A model generated the notes under the pieces. That model searched no databases. It saw only the letters and a list, made by a program, of their open reading frames with translations, and had not been told where the DNA came from. DNA of 15,592 nucleotides, taken from Crocinitomicaceae bacterium. GTDB taxonomy: Bacteria; Bacteroidota; Bacteroidia; Flavobacteriales_D; Crocinitomicaceae. Positions 1 through 7,676 of the stretch are shown one piece after another. The stretch is from NCBI GenBank assembly GCA_002696025.1, contig NZQU01000062.1, positions 1 through 15,592 of the forward strand, given 5' to 3'. The position numbers and the translations under genes were made by a program. Every line of letters starts with the position of its first letter. Position 1 is the first letter of the stretch.

Positions 1-185
1 GAATGGTTTCTTTAAGCGAAATTCCTGGTGACAGATATGTTTTTGACCAAGATAAATTTTGCATTGTTGGAGTGAACACAAAAAAAGAATTTTCATTTGG
101 TGAAAGTGTAAGGGTTAAAATAGATGATGTAAACCCCAAAAAAAGACATATTGATTTAGAGTTAGTTGATTATGGGACAAGCTGA
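1..185 (+). CDS. rnr: Ribonuclease R, C-terminal end (partial)
   Basis: This is the 3' end of a gene that enters from the left edge; about 60 residues are visible before the TGA at 183-185. The piece reads as the end of the S1 RNA-binding domain that closes RNase R/VacB proteins. It has the GMVSL start of an S1 strand, an aromatic-rich stretch with an F-D-x-D-K-F-C-I-V-G pattern, a basic NTKKEF turn, a GESVRVKIDDVN strand and a final RHIDLELVDY strand. RNase R is a processive 3'-to-5' exoribonuclease of the RNB family that degrades structured RNA; its catalytic domain would lie outside the window. The stop overlaps the start region of the next gene. The call rests only on this tail, so another S1-ending RNB protein cannot be fully excluded. 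Confidence 0.8.
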   Translation, partial: MVSLSEIPGDRYVFDQDKFCIVGVNTKKEFSFGESVRVKIDDVNPKKRHIDLELVDYGTS

Positions 186-645
186 GAAAAATAATGAAAT
201 GGAAAAAAGTAGCCAACGTGTAACATTGAATAATGTTAGTTATCCACCAAAAATAATTTTAGCATGGGCTAAGGCTATAGAAGGGGACAAAGGTTTTTTA
301 AAATGGTTAAACGAAAATGGTTATAAAGAGTTGGCGATGTCTGTATTTGCAATTTACTTAAAAGATGATGCTAGGAACTGGCTTTTGGAAAATGGGTATG
401 CTCATTTAATGGCAATGATCAATGCTGCAGAAGGAAATATTCCTGCTCAAAAGTGGCTATTATCAAATGATATGATGACTTTTTTTCATATTGCTATGGC
501 CGTTGAAAATGAAAGAAAAAGTTGGGATTGGCTAAAAAAGCACTGTGGTTTAGAAATCTTTATTCTTACAAAATCAATAGAAAAAATAAAGGATAAAATT
601 GATGAGAATCATAATGATATACATTATTTTGGAAGAGATTTATAA
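172..645 (+). CDS. Unknown protein made of four 25-residue repeats
   Basis: I do not recognise the family. With the ATG at 172 the protein is 157 residues, soluble, with no signal peptide or membrane segment. Residues 35-134 fall into four consecutive units of exactly 25 residues without gaps. Each begins A-[IAV], has W-L at positions 11-12 and, in the better conserved copies, N-G-Y at 15-17. Each unit looks like a helix pair, so a small alpha-solenoid scaffold is plausible. A short charged tail rich in Lys, Asp and His follows. Possible starts are TTG 166, ATG 172 (both overlapping the rnr stop) and ATG 199, which has the A-rich upstream context common in Bacteroidota. The overlap suggests co-transcription with rnr. 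The function is unknown; a protein-binding role is inference only. Confidence 0.72.
   Translation: MGQAEKNNEMEKSSQRVTLNNVSYPPKIILAWAKAIEGDKGFLKWLNENGYKELAMSVFAIYLKDDARNWLLENGYAHLMAMINAAEGNIPAQKWLLSNDMMTFFHIAMAVENERKSWDWLKKHCGLEIFILTKSIEKIKDKIDENHNDIHYFGRDL
274..573 (+). repeat. Four tandem 75-bp coding repeats (25 aa each)
   Basis: The units are 274-348, 349-423, 424-498 and 499-573, all in frame and of identical length. They are clear at protein level: each carries Trp-Leu at unit positions 11-12, and units begin AIEG, AIYL, AAEG and AVEN. At DNA level they are strongly diverged, so the duplication is old and the repeat is held by protein structure rather than recent slippage. The residues following unit four (SIEKIKDK) may be a decayed fifth start. 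Confidence 0.75.
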
Positions 646-708
646 TTAAATCATTAAGAAGTCCTTAATTGCACAACTTATTTCAAAAATTATCGTATTA
701 TTTAATAC

Positions 709-3081
709 GTGAAATTATATATTAACATATTATTGTTTTTTTTAACTCAAACATGTTTCTCTCAGTTAGTTACAAGTTCTGGGCAAAGTCCTGTAGGTTT
801 GGTTCAAAATGTTCTTCTTGGACCTGGTGTAACTGTTTCAAATATCACTTACAATGGAAGTCCAAGTGCTATTGGGTATTTTGATGGAAGTCAAACCAAT
901 TTAGGAATTGACTCTGGAATCGTTTTGACGACGGGAACTGTTTTGCAAAATGGTTCTGGTCCACATGGTCCAAATGATCAGGCCGGTGCTGGAGTTGATA
1001 ATGGAACTGCAGGGTCCGGACTTTTATCTAGTATTATTAATGGTTCTCCTACTTTTAATGCCTCTATTTTAGAATTTGATTTTATTCCATATTCTGATAC
1101 TGTGAGATTTAAATATGTATTTGGCTCTGATGAATATCCTGAATTTGCTCCCCCAAATAATTCTGGTTTTAATGATGTCTTCGGTTTTTTTATATCTGGA
1201 CCAGGTGTTCCGGGAATGATGAACATTGCTAGGCTTCCAACTAATGGAAGTATTGTTTCTATTAATAATGTTAATGCGATAACAAATTCAGCATTTTTTA
1301 TTCCAAATGGTGACGGTTCTACCGCTCCTCAAAATTCATCACCAACCTATATTCAGTATGACGGTTTTACACAAGTTCTTGAAGCTGTTTCTCAGGTTCA
1401 ATGTGGTGAAACTTATCATTTAATAATAGCAGTTTCTGATGTTGGAGATGGAGAATGGGATTCAGGTATATTTCTGGAAGCAAATAGTTTGTCTTCTGCA
1501 AATCCAATAGATATCAATTACTCTATTTCTCAACAGGTTTTCCTTGATTCAACATGGATGGCTGAAGGATGTGTAGATGCTACTGTAACCGTTGAAAGGC
1601 AACAAGGTAGCAATACGGCATTGACAATTCCTATTCAGCTTTCGGGTACTGCAACAAATGGGGTTGATTATACCGGTGTTCCAGCTAATGTTACTTTTAA
1701 TCCTGGTCAAACATCAGTTTCATTTACAATTAATGTAATTAATGACGCACTTGCTGAGGGCTTGGAAAGTTTGATTATGTCATTTATGATTCAGGATCCT
1801 TGTGGAAATATGTCTCCAATTGATTTGGAATTGCAAATTCAAGATGTCATGCCGGTTGATGTTGTTATAAATGGAAACCAGATGGTTTGTCCTGGTGATG
1901 ATGTTACATTAAATGCATCTACAACAGGGGGTGTTTCTCCCTATACTTATATTTGGAGTACAGGAAGTACATCATCATCTATTACTGTTTCACCTACAGT
2001 ATCAACTACTTACTCTGTTTCCGTTACTGATAATTGTTTAAATCAAACTGTAACTACTGATTACATTGTAAATGTTCCAATTCTTGACACGCTTCATATT
2101 TCGACTTCAGGTGATGTTGTAGAAATTTGTCCAAATGTGTTGAATGTTTTATATGCAGATGCAATAGGAGGTGCACAACCATACTCTTATATTTGGACTG
2201 TTAACTCTCAGGTTGTTGGTTTATCAGATTCATTAATTGTAACACCTAACTATACTACAACATATATTGTTGAGGTGTCAGATATTTGTGGAAATACTGA
2301 TTCTGATAGCATCATTTATACAGTTGTTAGTCCTCCATTAAGCCTTACGATGACCCCAATGACTCAAACTTGCCCGGGTGATTCTGTATTGCTCTCTGTT
2401 TTTCCTTCCGGTGGTTATGGTAATTATTATTATACATGGACTCATAATGGTGCATCCACTCAATCAATTACAGTTGCCCCTCTTGTTTCAACAACTTATG
2501 AAGTAATTGTTACTGATGATTGTCAAACCATGTCTGTGTCTGGTCTTACTCAAATAGAAGTAATTAAACCCAATGCAGATTTTTCAATTATTAGCAGTAC
2601 CCTTTATCAAGGTATACCAATAACTTTTCAAAACCTATCTTCAAATGGAACAAGTTATGATTGGCTTTTTGGAGATGGTATGGGTTCTCAATTAACACAT
2701 CCTAATCATGTATACAGTGATGCGGGTTCATATTTTGTTACATTAATTGCTGAAGATGCAAATGGTTGTTTGGATAGTATTGTAAAGCCTATTACGATTG
2801 AAGAGGAGTTTTATATTTACATTCCAAATACATTTATCCCTGACAATGATCGTATTAACGAAACTTTTAGCGGAAGCTTCATTGGTGTTAGTGGAATTAA
2901 TATGGAAATATACAATAGGTGGGGAGAACTTATTTTTGAATCAGATGATATTAATTTTGAATGGGATGGCCTATATAGAGGTAAAATGGTTATCCCCGGA
3001 ACTTATATATGGAGATTGTCCTATGCTAGAGGGACAAAAAGAGAGTATCATTTAACTGGGCATATTTCAGTAATTCGTTAA
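709..3081 (+). CDS. Secreted multidomain type IX (gliding-type) cargo protein
   Basis: A 790-residue exported protein. It has a signal peptide of about 18 residues ending CFS before Q19. Residues 28 to about 260 look like a choice-of-anchor L domain, with a typical F-K-Y-V-F-G-S-D-E-Y-P-E-F core near 135-147. A Calx-beta-like region (about 288-367) contains ATNGVDYTGV and an F-N-P-G-Q-T strand. Three Ig-like modules start near 385, 461 and 544, each with a Cys-Pro-(Gly/Asn) motif, and a PKD domain spans about 623-695. Residues 700-790 form the CHU_C/gliding-motility C-terminal domain, with an IPNTFIPDND motif, a Y-N-R-W-G-E motif and a final G-x-I-x-V-I-R strand. That tail is the type B signal for the type IX secretion system, so the protein should reach the cell surface or medium. 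The start is GTG; no in-frame ATG precedes the signal peptide. Its ligand is unknown; adhesion or surface binding is inference. Confidence 0.88.
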   Translation: MKLYINILLFFLTQTCFSQLVTSSGQSPVGLVQNVLLGPGVTVSNITYNGSPSAIGYFDGSQTNLGIDSGIVLTTGTVLQNGSGPHGPNDQAGAGVDNGTAGSGLLSSIINGSPTFNASILEFDFIPYSDTVRFKYVFGSDEYPEFAPPNNSGFNDVFGFFISGPGVPGMMNIARLPTNGSIVSINNVNAITNSAFFIPNGDGSTAPQNSSPTYIQYDGFTQVLEAVSQVQCGETYHLIIAVSDVGDGEWDSGIFLEANSLSSANPIDINYSISQQVFLDSTWMAEGCVDATVTVERQQGSNTALTIPIQLSGTATNGVDYTGVPANVTFNPGQTSVSFTINVINDALAEGLESLIMSFMIQDPCGNMSPIDLELQIQDVMPVDVVINGNQMVCPGDDVTLNASTTGGVSPYTYIWSTGSTSSSITVSPTVSTTYSVSVTDNCLNQTVTTDYIVNVPILDTLHISTSGDVVEICPNVLNVLYADAIGGAQPYSYIWTVNSQVVGLSDSLIVTPNYTTTYIVEVSDICGNTDSDSIIYTVVSPPLSLTMTPMTQTCPGDSVLLSVFPSGGYGNYYYTWTHNGASTQSITVAPLVSTTYEVIVTDDCQTMSVSGLTQIEVIKPNADFSIISSTLYQGIPITFQNLSSNGTSYDWLFGDGMGSQLTHPNHVYSDAGSYFVTLIAEDANGCLDSIVKPITIEEEFYIYIPNTFIPDNDRINETFSGSFIGVSGINMEIYNRWGELIFESDDINFEWDGLYRGKMVIPGTYIWRLSYARGTKREYHLTGHISVIR

Positions 3082-3090
3082 GACTATTTT

Positions 3091-3807
3091 ATGGTGGTTC
3101 TTTCAGTTGATTTAGGAAATACTAGAGCGAAATTAGGGGTTTATAAAGATGGCTTTCTTATTGAAACTCGAGTTCTTACATCACTTCAGTTAAATTCTTT
3201 AAGGCAAGATTATCCAAATTCATCGGTAGCAGTATCAAATGTGTCTAAAAATGAACATGTTGATTTGCTAAAAAAAACCTTTGGCGATGATTTTTTTGAA
3301 TTAACTTTTTCAGTTCGTTTGCCATTTCAAATGTCTTATGACACACCTAGAACTTTAGGTAAAGATAGAATTTCTAATGCTGCTGCTTTGGTTTCTTTTT
3401 GTAATAATAAGCCTAAATTATGTGTTGATATAGGTACTTGTATAAAGTTTGATTTTGTTGATCAGAATAATGTTTATTATGGTGGTAGCATTTCTCCAGG
3501 TTTAAGATTAAGATTGGCAGCGCTTAATCAAAAAACAGCGAACTTACCAGATCTAGATTTTGTTAAACCAAGCAGTTTTATTGGAAATGATACCAATCAG
3601 TCTATTTTATCTGGTGTTTATTTTGGCATGCTTAATGAAATAGAGGGGATGATAGACCTTTATTTAGCCAAATATCCTGAAATGAATATAATTATTACAG
3701 GAGGAGATGCCAATCATTTTGATTTCAATCAAAAATACAGCATCTTTGCCGACGAAAATTTTACTCTTGGAGGGATTTACCAAATATATTTACTTAATGA
3801 AAAGTAG
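3091..3807 (+). CDS. coaX: Type III pantothenate kinase
   Basis: A 238-residue ASKHA-fold kinase that phosphorylates pantothenate with ATP, the first committed step of coenzyme A synthesis, in the cytoplasm. The phosphate-1 loop is seen as D7-L-G-N-T11, the G-x-D-R motif as G90-K-D-R93 (its Asp is the expected catalytic base), and the second phosphate loop as D113-I-G-T116. A GGSISPGLRLRLAAL stretch and a late IITGGDA adenosine-site motif complete the family pattern. The length is near the family norm of about 240-260. The ATG at 3091 lies 9 bases after the preceding stop, and the last 11 bases overlap the next start, so the four genes to 7046 probably form one transcript. In Bacteroidota coaX commonly heads this same cluster with the barrel, TPR-like and lptC genes, from memory. 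Confidence 0.93.
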   Translation: MVVLSVDLGNTRAKLGVYKDGFLIETRVLTSLQLNSLRQDYPNSSVAVSNVSKNEHVDLLKKTFGDDFFELTFSVRLPFQMSYDTPRTLGKDRISNAAALVSFCNNKPKLCVDIGTCIKFDFVDQNNVYYGGSISPGLRLRLAALNQKTANLPDLDFVKPSSFIGNDTNQSILSGVYFGMLNEIEGMIDLYLAKYPEMNIIITGGDANHFDFNQKYSIFADENFTLGGIYQIYLLNEK

Positions 3808-5152
3808 TTCGCTTATATTGTTCTTTTTGATTTTTACTTTTTGTTCTACTGCCCAAAATATTTCCACCTCTGCATTTTCAGTCTTTGGACTTGGCGACAA
3901 AGAAGATGTTAAGCATCCTGTTTTTCAATCTACAGGAAAAGTAGCAGGAATTCATGTTGATTCAACTATTTTAAATTTTTATAACCCTGCTTCATACAGT
4001 TTGTTGAGTCCAGGTAAAATATTGTTTTCTACTTCATTAACCGGGCGATTTTCATTTGTGAATGATCAACAAGCAAGTGTATATCAACCAAGTTCATCGC
4101 TTCATCATTTTGCCTTAGCTTTGAGTTTTAAAAAGCATTTTGGCCTATGTTTTGGATTGCGTCCTTATTTTTCAAAAGGCTATTCTTTTTCTAACGAACA
4201 ATACACAGGTTTGGACTCATTAATTCATACTTATGAAGGTAGAGGAAATTCGCAATTGTTGTTTTTAGGTTTGTCTTCTAATTTAATTAAGTGGAAGGGT
4301 ACGCATTTATCAATTGGAGGTAATGTTGCGTATTTATTTGGAAGTCTTCATAATACACGAACAAGTGCGATCGTTTCTTCTTCTTCAAATGCGGGCGGGG
4401 TTGAGCAAAGTACAGAAGCCTTTTCTTCTTTATATTATAACTTTGGACTATATTTTAACCAAAATATATCAGAAAATCATGCCTTAAAACTTTCTTTATG
4501 TTTAGAGCCCTCCCAAAAATTAAGGTCAACGTACAGTAAATCGAATTTTTATTCTGAAAACATTTATGACCCTTCTATTTTTGATACCTTATCAAGTTCT
4601 GTTTGTTCAAATGGAAATTGTTTCTCTCAGATTCCATTAGAAATGGATTTATCTTTTGCTTATGCTATTAAATTTAATGGTAGAGTAGTTAATAATAAAA
4701 AAAGGTTATCTGAACTTAAGCTAATTGCTGGATATAGACAGTCTGATTGGAGTTCATATGCTCCAAATGATGATAGTTATGAAAATATTCAATTTTCAAA
4801 AAGTAAAAGTTTAGGTTTTGGTATTCAATTTATTCCAGAGATGAAATATCTAGAAAAAGCTTTAATATCAAGTTGGTATGAAAGAATGTATTATCGATTG
4901 GGTTACTTTCAAAATACTTTGCCTTACCAAATTGATGAAAATGAAATTGCTGATTTTGGCATGACCTTTGGAATTGGCTTACCAATAGTAATCCAGCAAT
5001 CATTATCATCTGTTAATTTTGGAGTGGTTCTAGGTAATAGAGGTTCTGGTATTGCTAATGAAGTTGATGAAAAATATATTGGAATAAATTTTGGATTAAT
5101 ATTATCACCTTCTAATTTTGGAAGATGGTTTAGAAAAAGAAAGTTAGATTAA
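3797..5152 (+). CDS. Outer-membrane beta-barrel-like protein
   Basis: A 451-residue exported protein. The start is taken as ATG 3797, because it gives a clean signal peptide (MKSSSLILFF, then a hydrophobic run to A19 before Q20) and overlaps coaX by 11 bases; an open frame extends upstream but reads through coaX. The mature part opens with SAFSVFGLGDKEDV and an NFYNPASYSLL motif, which resembles the N-terminus of FadL/PorV-like barrels (the N-P-A-S turn). The rest alternates Ser, Gly and aromatic residues in strand-like stretches, with a GLCFGLRPYF strand and a terminal barrel strand followed by F-x-R-W-F-R-K-R-K. The basic W-F-x-K-R-K-type ending is seen in other Bacteroidota outer-membrane proteins, from memory. 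The substrate is unknown. Its position between coaX and lptC suggests a role in the envelope. Confidence 0.75.
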   Translation: MKSSSLILFFLIFTFCSTAQNISTSAFSVFGLGDKEDVKHPVFQSTGKVAGIHVDSTILNFYNPASYSLLSPGKILFSTSLTGRFSFVNDQQASVYQPSSSLHHFALALSFKKHFGLCFGLRPYFSKGYSFSNEQYTGLDSLIHTYEGRGNSQLLFLGLSSNLIKWKGTHLSIGGNVAYLFGSLHNTRTSAIVSSSSNAGGVEQSTEAFSSLYYNFGLYFNQNISENHALKLSLCLEPSQKLRSTYSKSNFYSENIYDPSIFDTLSSSVCSNGNCFSQIPLEMDLSFAYAIKFNGRVVNNKKRLSELKLIAGYRQSDWSSYAPNDDSYENIQFSKSKSLGFGIQFIPEMKYLEKALISSWYERMYYRLGYFQNTLPYQIDENEIADFGMTFGIGLPIVIQQSLSSVNFGVVLGNRGSGIANEVDEKYIGINFGLILSPSNFGRWFRKRKLD

Positions 5153-5162
5153 AAATTATAAT

Positions 5163-6479
5163 ATGAGACTATACACAAAAACACTACTTTTCATTTTTAT
5201 TGTATCTTTTTCAAATGTCTTTTCTCAAGATATTGAAAAACAATGTAAAAAGGCTAAATATGATGCTCAACAAAGCAGACTTAGAGCAAAAGACTTTGCT
5301 TCAGATGAATTGCTAGCATTGCATCAGTATAAAATGGAGTTTTCATTTTATTTAAAAGCTGAAAAGCTTTGTGGAAAAATGACAATGAACAATCTAAAGA
5401 TTTTGTTTCGTTCATATCAATCAATTAAAAAAATAGACAAAGACAAAGCTACAATTGCCTTATATAGTGATTCACTTGTTTCAGTTTTTGAAAGAGCTCA
5501 AAATAACGGTTTGGCTTTAGATTCATCTTATTACGAGAAAATGGCCAAGTGGTATGCTAAAGGAAGTAAGCCAGATTATAAAAAAGCAGAGATGAATTAT
5601 ATTAAATCTCAATCTTATTCAAAATATAAGCCTTCTATTTTTAATGTTACTGGATATTATGGAAGTTTATATGATTATTATGTTCAGACTAACGGAGAAA
5701 ATAAAGATCTTAAAGCAAAGCTTATCGAGGAATATTTTAGAATGTCAAGTATTATTAGTGAGTATGATCTTGATGTTAAGGCACTTGATTTTATCACCAA
5801 AAGATTCAATAGAGTTATTAGAACTTGTGATGATATACTTCCTGAGCTTTCTGGGTATCTAAGTAAATTGCCTCAAGATAAAGGGGCCAAAATTCTTGCT
5901 GTTAATAATTTCATTGAATTACTTGAAAATAAAAAATGCACTTCAAGTCCCGAGTATGAAACCTTGATTGATACTTTGTTAAACATTGATCGTTCACCAT
6001 TATCAGTTCTTGCAAAGGTTAAATTGCTTAGAGCAAAAGGAAAGTATGATGCTGCTCAAAATATGTTAAATGAAGCTAAAACTATGGAAATGTCCCCAGA
6101 TGAAAAAGATATTATTTTGGGTAAGATCGCCGATATGGAAATAGAGGCGGTTAAAAGATATTTCAATAACAGAAGTTATAAGAAGGCATATTCTGAAGGC
6201 AGAAAAATTACCGGTAAATATAGAGGAGAAGGCTTGAAATTAGCAGGGAATAGTGTCGCTGCGTTGGCAAATAGCTGTGGTTCAAGTACATTTGAAAGAA
6301 AGTGCAACTATTACTATGCTATACAAGTTTTAGAATCTGCTAGATCTGCAGGTGCTTCTGTTAGTGCGTCGATTAGTAAATGTAGATCTATGCTTCCTAC
6401 TTCAGATGAAAAGTTTGATAATGGAAACCCAAGTTCGATGTCGCTTTCTTGCTGGGGGGTTACCGTATCTTTAAAATAA
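5163..6479 (+). CDS. Exported helical-repeat (TPR-like) protein
   Basis: A 438-residue protein with a signal peptide ending near NVFS before Q22, so it is periplasmic or surface-associated. The mature part is almost wholly alpha-helical and charged. It has helix pairs such as YYEKMAKWYAKG..YKKAEMNY (about residues 122-145), AKVKLLRAKGKYDAAQNML (about 285-303) and NNRSYKKAYSEGRKI (about 336-350), with the A-x-x-Y-x-x-A spacing of tetratricopeptide-like repeats. A C-terminal segment has several Cys residues (two in the NSCGSS..ERKC region, one in SKC, one in LSCWG) and ends in a short beta-like SCWGVTVSLK tail. It sits 10 bases after the barrel gene and 21 before lptC. TPR proteins usually act as protein-binding scaffolds; a partner role for the neighbouring barrel or LPS export is inference. 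Confidence 0.78.
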   Translation: MRLYTKTLLFIFIVSFSNVFSQDIEKQCKKAKYDAQQSRLRAKDFASDELLALHQYKMEFSFYLKAEKLCGKMTMNNLKILFRSYQSIKKIDKDKATIALYSDSLVSVFERAQNNGLALDSSYYEKMAKWYAKGSKPDYKKAEMNYIKSQSYSKYKPSIFNVTGYYGSLYDYYVQTNGENKDLKAKLIEEYFRMSSIISEYDLDVKALDFITKRFNRVIRTCDDILPELSGYLSKLPQDKGAKILAVNNFIELLENKKCTSSPEYETLIDTLLNIDRSPLSVLAKVKLLRAKGKYDAAQNMLNEAKTMEMSPDEKDIILGKIADMEIEAVKRYFNNRSYKKAYSEGRKITGKYRGEGLKLAGNSVAALANSCGSSTFERKCNYYYAIQVLESARSAGASVSASISKCRSMLPTSDEKFDNGNPSSMSLSCWGVTVSLK

Positions 6480-6500
6480 TTTTAATTATTGAATTAATTT

Positions 6501-7046
6501 ATGATAAAATGTTTTAAAATTTTCATTTTATCTTTTCTTATGTTTTCATGTGAAAATAGCATGAATGATATTCAAAGAGTTACATTTAAGGAGGGCTCTC
6601 CCGATGAGGTAATTAAAGATTTTCATATTACGTTTGTTGATTCAGGATACTCCAAAGTTGATATTTACTCAAAAATAACAGAGGTTTATCACAAACCCAT
6701 TTCACTAACAAAATTTAAAGATAGTGTCCGAGTAAATTTTTTTTCTTACGAAGGCGTTCTTGTTTCAACACTTTCAGCTCATTATGGGCAGATTAGTTTT
6801 TCAGAGGGGAAAATGTTTGTTAGAGATTCTGTGAGATTGTATAATCTTAAAAAAAAACAGACATTGGAGACAGAAAGCTTATATTGGAATCAAAAGGATA
6901 GCTCTATTTACACAAACTCATCTGTTATTGTTAAAACACCAAAAGCATATTTTTATGGAGAGGGTATAAAAACAAATCAAGAGTTTTCTAGTTATACCTT
7001 TATTAAACCTAAGGGTACATTTAAAATAAATAAGCTAGAGGATTAG
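6501..7046 (+). CDS. lptC: LPS export ABC transporter lipoprotein LptC
   Basis: A 181-residue envelope protein. The first 17 residues are a short lipoprotein signal with lipobox F-L-M-F-S-C17, so it may be lipid-anchored rather than held by the single transmembrane helix of E. coli LptC. The remainder is a run of beta strands of the OstA/LptC jelly-roll type. A VRLYNLKKKQTLETESLYW stretch (about 113-131) is typical of Bacteroidota LptC, followed by DSSIYTNSSVIVKTP and a late YGEGIKTNQEFSSYTF. LptC takes lipopolysaccharide from the LptB2FG transporter and passes it to the LptA bridge. It is the last gene of the coaX run, and its TAG overlaps the stop of the gene on the opposite strand. Confidence 0.9.
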   Translation: MIKCFKIFILSFLMFSCENSMNDIQRVTFKEGSPDEVIKDFHITFVDSGYSKVDIYSKITEVYHKPISLTKFKDSVRVNFFSYEGVLVSTLSAHYGQISFSEGKMFVRDSVRLYNLKKKQTLETESLYWNQKDSSIYTNSSVIVKTPKAYFYGEGIKTNQEFSSYTFIKPKGTFKINKLED

Positions 7047-7549
7047 TTTTTTTTCTTGTACAAAGGAACATTTGAACAAGCCTCTCCAAACATTAGGGAT
7101 TTGACTATTGGTAAAAAGGCTCTTGTTATTTCAAATAAAGCATAGTCTATTTCAACGCCATCAGAACAGCCTTTTAACATAACTCTTTTGTTAATAAATG
7201 AGTCAAGTTTTAAAGCATTTATGTTTTTTTTTATCAAATATTTCAATAGGTTTTCTTTAGAGCCAAGAATACAGTCTGAGGTATAATTAGATAATGATGA
7301 AAGAATTAAAAGGTATGCCCAGCTTGGTATTATAGCGTCAGATGAACAATGAATATAGACAGCTTTTTCTTTATATTGTTCCCACGTGTGTGTTTTAATC
7401 CATTGTCTGTATTCTCGTTCTTTTAAAACCAGACCTTGCCACAATTGATTTTTAATATCGATTTCAATTATTTGATTTTGTGGCATAATTGATGAAACTT
7501 CAAATGAAATCAAACTGCTTTCTTTTACTCGATTTTTTATCTCTGACAT
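7043..7549 (-). CDS. DUF2480 family protein
   Basis: A 168-residue cytoplasmic protein without signal or membrane segments. It matches the DUF2480 pattern I know from Bacteroidota: an N-terminal strand with SLISFEV, a L-W-Q-G-L-V-L-K-E-R-E-[YF]-R motif near residues 34-47, a CSSDAIIPSWAYLLI block (about 69-83), a V-M-L-K-G-C-S motif near 123-129, and the ending K-S-L-M-F-G-E-A-C-S-N-V-P-L-Y-K-K-K. The conserved Cys residues in the CSSDA, KGCS and EACS blocks could bind metal, but no role is established. It reads leftward, divergent from etfB, and its TAA overlaps the lptC stop by four bases (7043-7046). The ATG at 7549 is the only good start. Confidence 0.88.
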   Translation of the reverse strand: MSEIKNRVKESSLISFEVSSIMPQNQIIEIDIKNQLWQGLVLKEREYRQWIKTHTWEQYKEKAVYIHCSSDAIIPSWAYLLILSSLSNYTSDCILGSKENLLKYLIKKNINALKLDSFINKRVMLKGCSDGVEIDYALFEITRAFLPIVKSLMFGEACSNVPLYKKKN

Positions 7550-7592
7550 GTTATAAATAAAGGTAGTAAAATTAATTTTTTAATTCTATGAG

Positions 7593-7600
7593 CAAATATA
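7593..7600 (-). promoter_or_regulatory. Candidate -7 box for the DUF2480 gene
   Basis: On the - strand this reads TATATTTG, a full match to the Bacteroidota -7 consensus TAnnTTTG. It would start transcription about 35 bases before the ATG at 7549. No TTG at the usual -33 spacing is visible, so the assignment is tentative. Confidence 0.4.
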
Positions 7601-7626
7601 TAATAGATGACAATAATTTCTGTTTT

Positions 7627-7634
7627 TAAATTTG
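7627..7634 (+). promoter_or_regulatory. Candidate -7 box for etfB
   Basis: TAAATTTG matches the Bacteroidota -7 consensus TAnnTTTG. It would give a leader of about 35 AT-rich bases before the etfB ATG at 7677. A clear TTG at -33 is not seen. It lies 26 bases from the oppositely facing box of the DUF2480 gene, as expected for a divergent promoter region. Confidence 0.5.
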
Positions 7635-7676
7635 TAAATTCGCAAATCAAAATAAAATCTATAAAATTATATATAT

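Noticed and set aside
653..669. Inverted repeat ATTAAG/CTTAAT before the cargo gene
   Set aside because: Only six AT-rich pairs and no T-run, so not a convincing terminator or operator.
978..1226. 82-residue open frame on the - strand
   Set aside because: Lies inside the secreted cargo gene and lacks any domain or signal; shadow of that coding frame.
2798..3055. 85-residue + frame
   Set aside because: Out-of-frame shadow of the CHU_C domain, which is well supported in the main frame.
5644..5862. 72-residue + frame
   Set aside because: Shadow frame inside the helical-repeat protein; composition is not protein-like.
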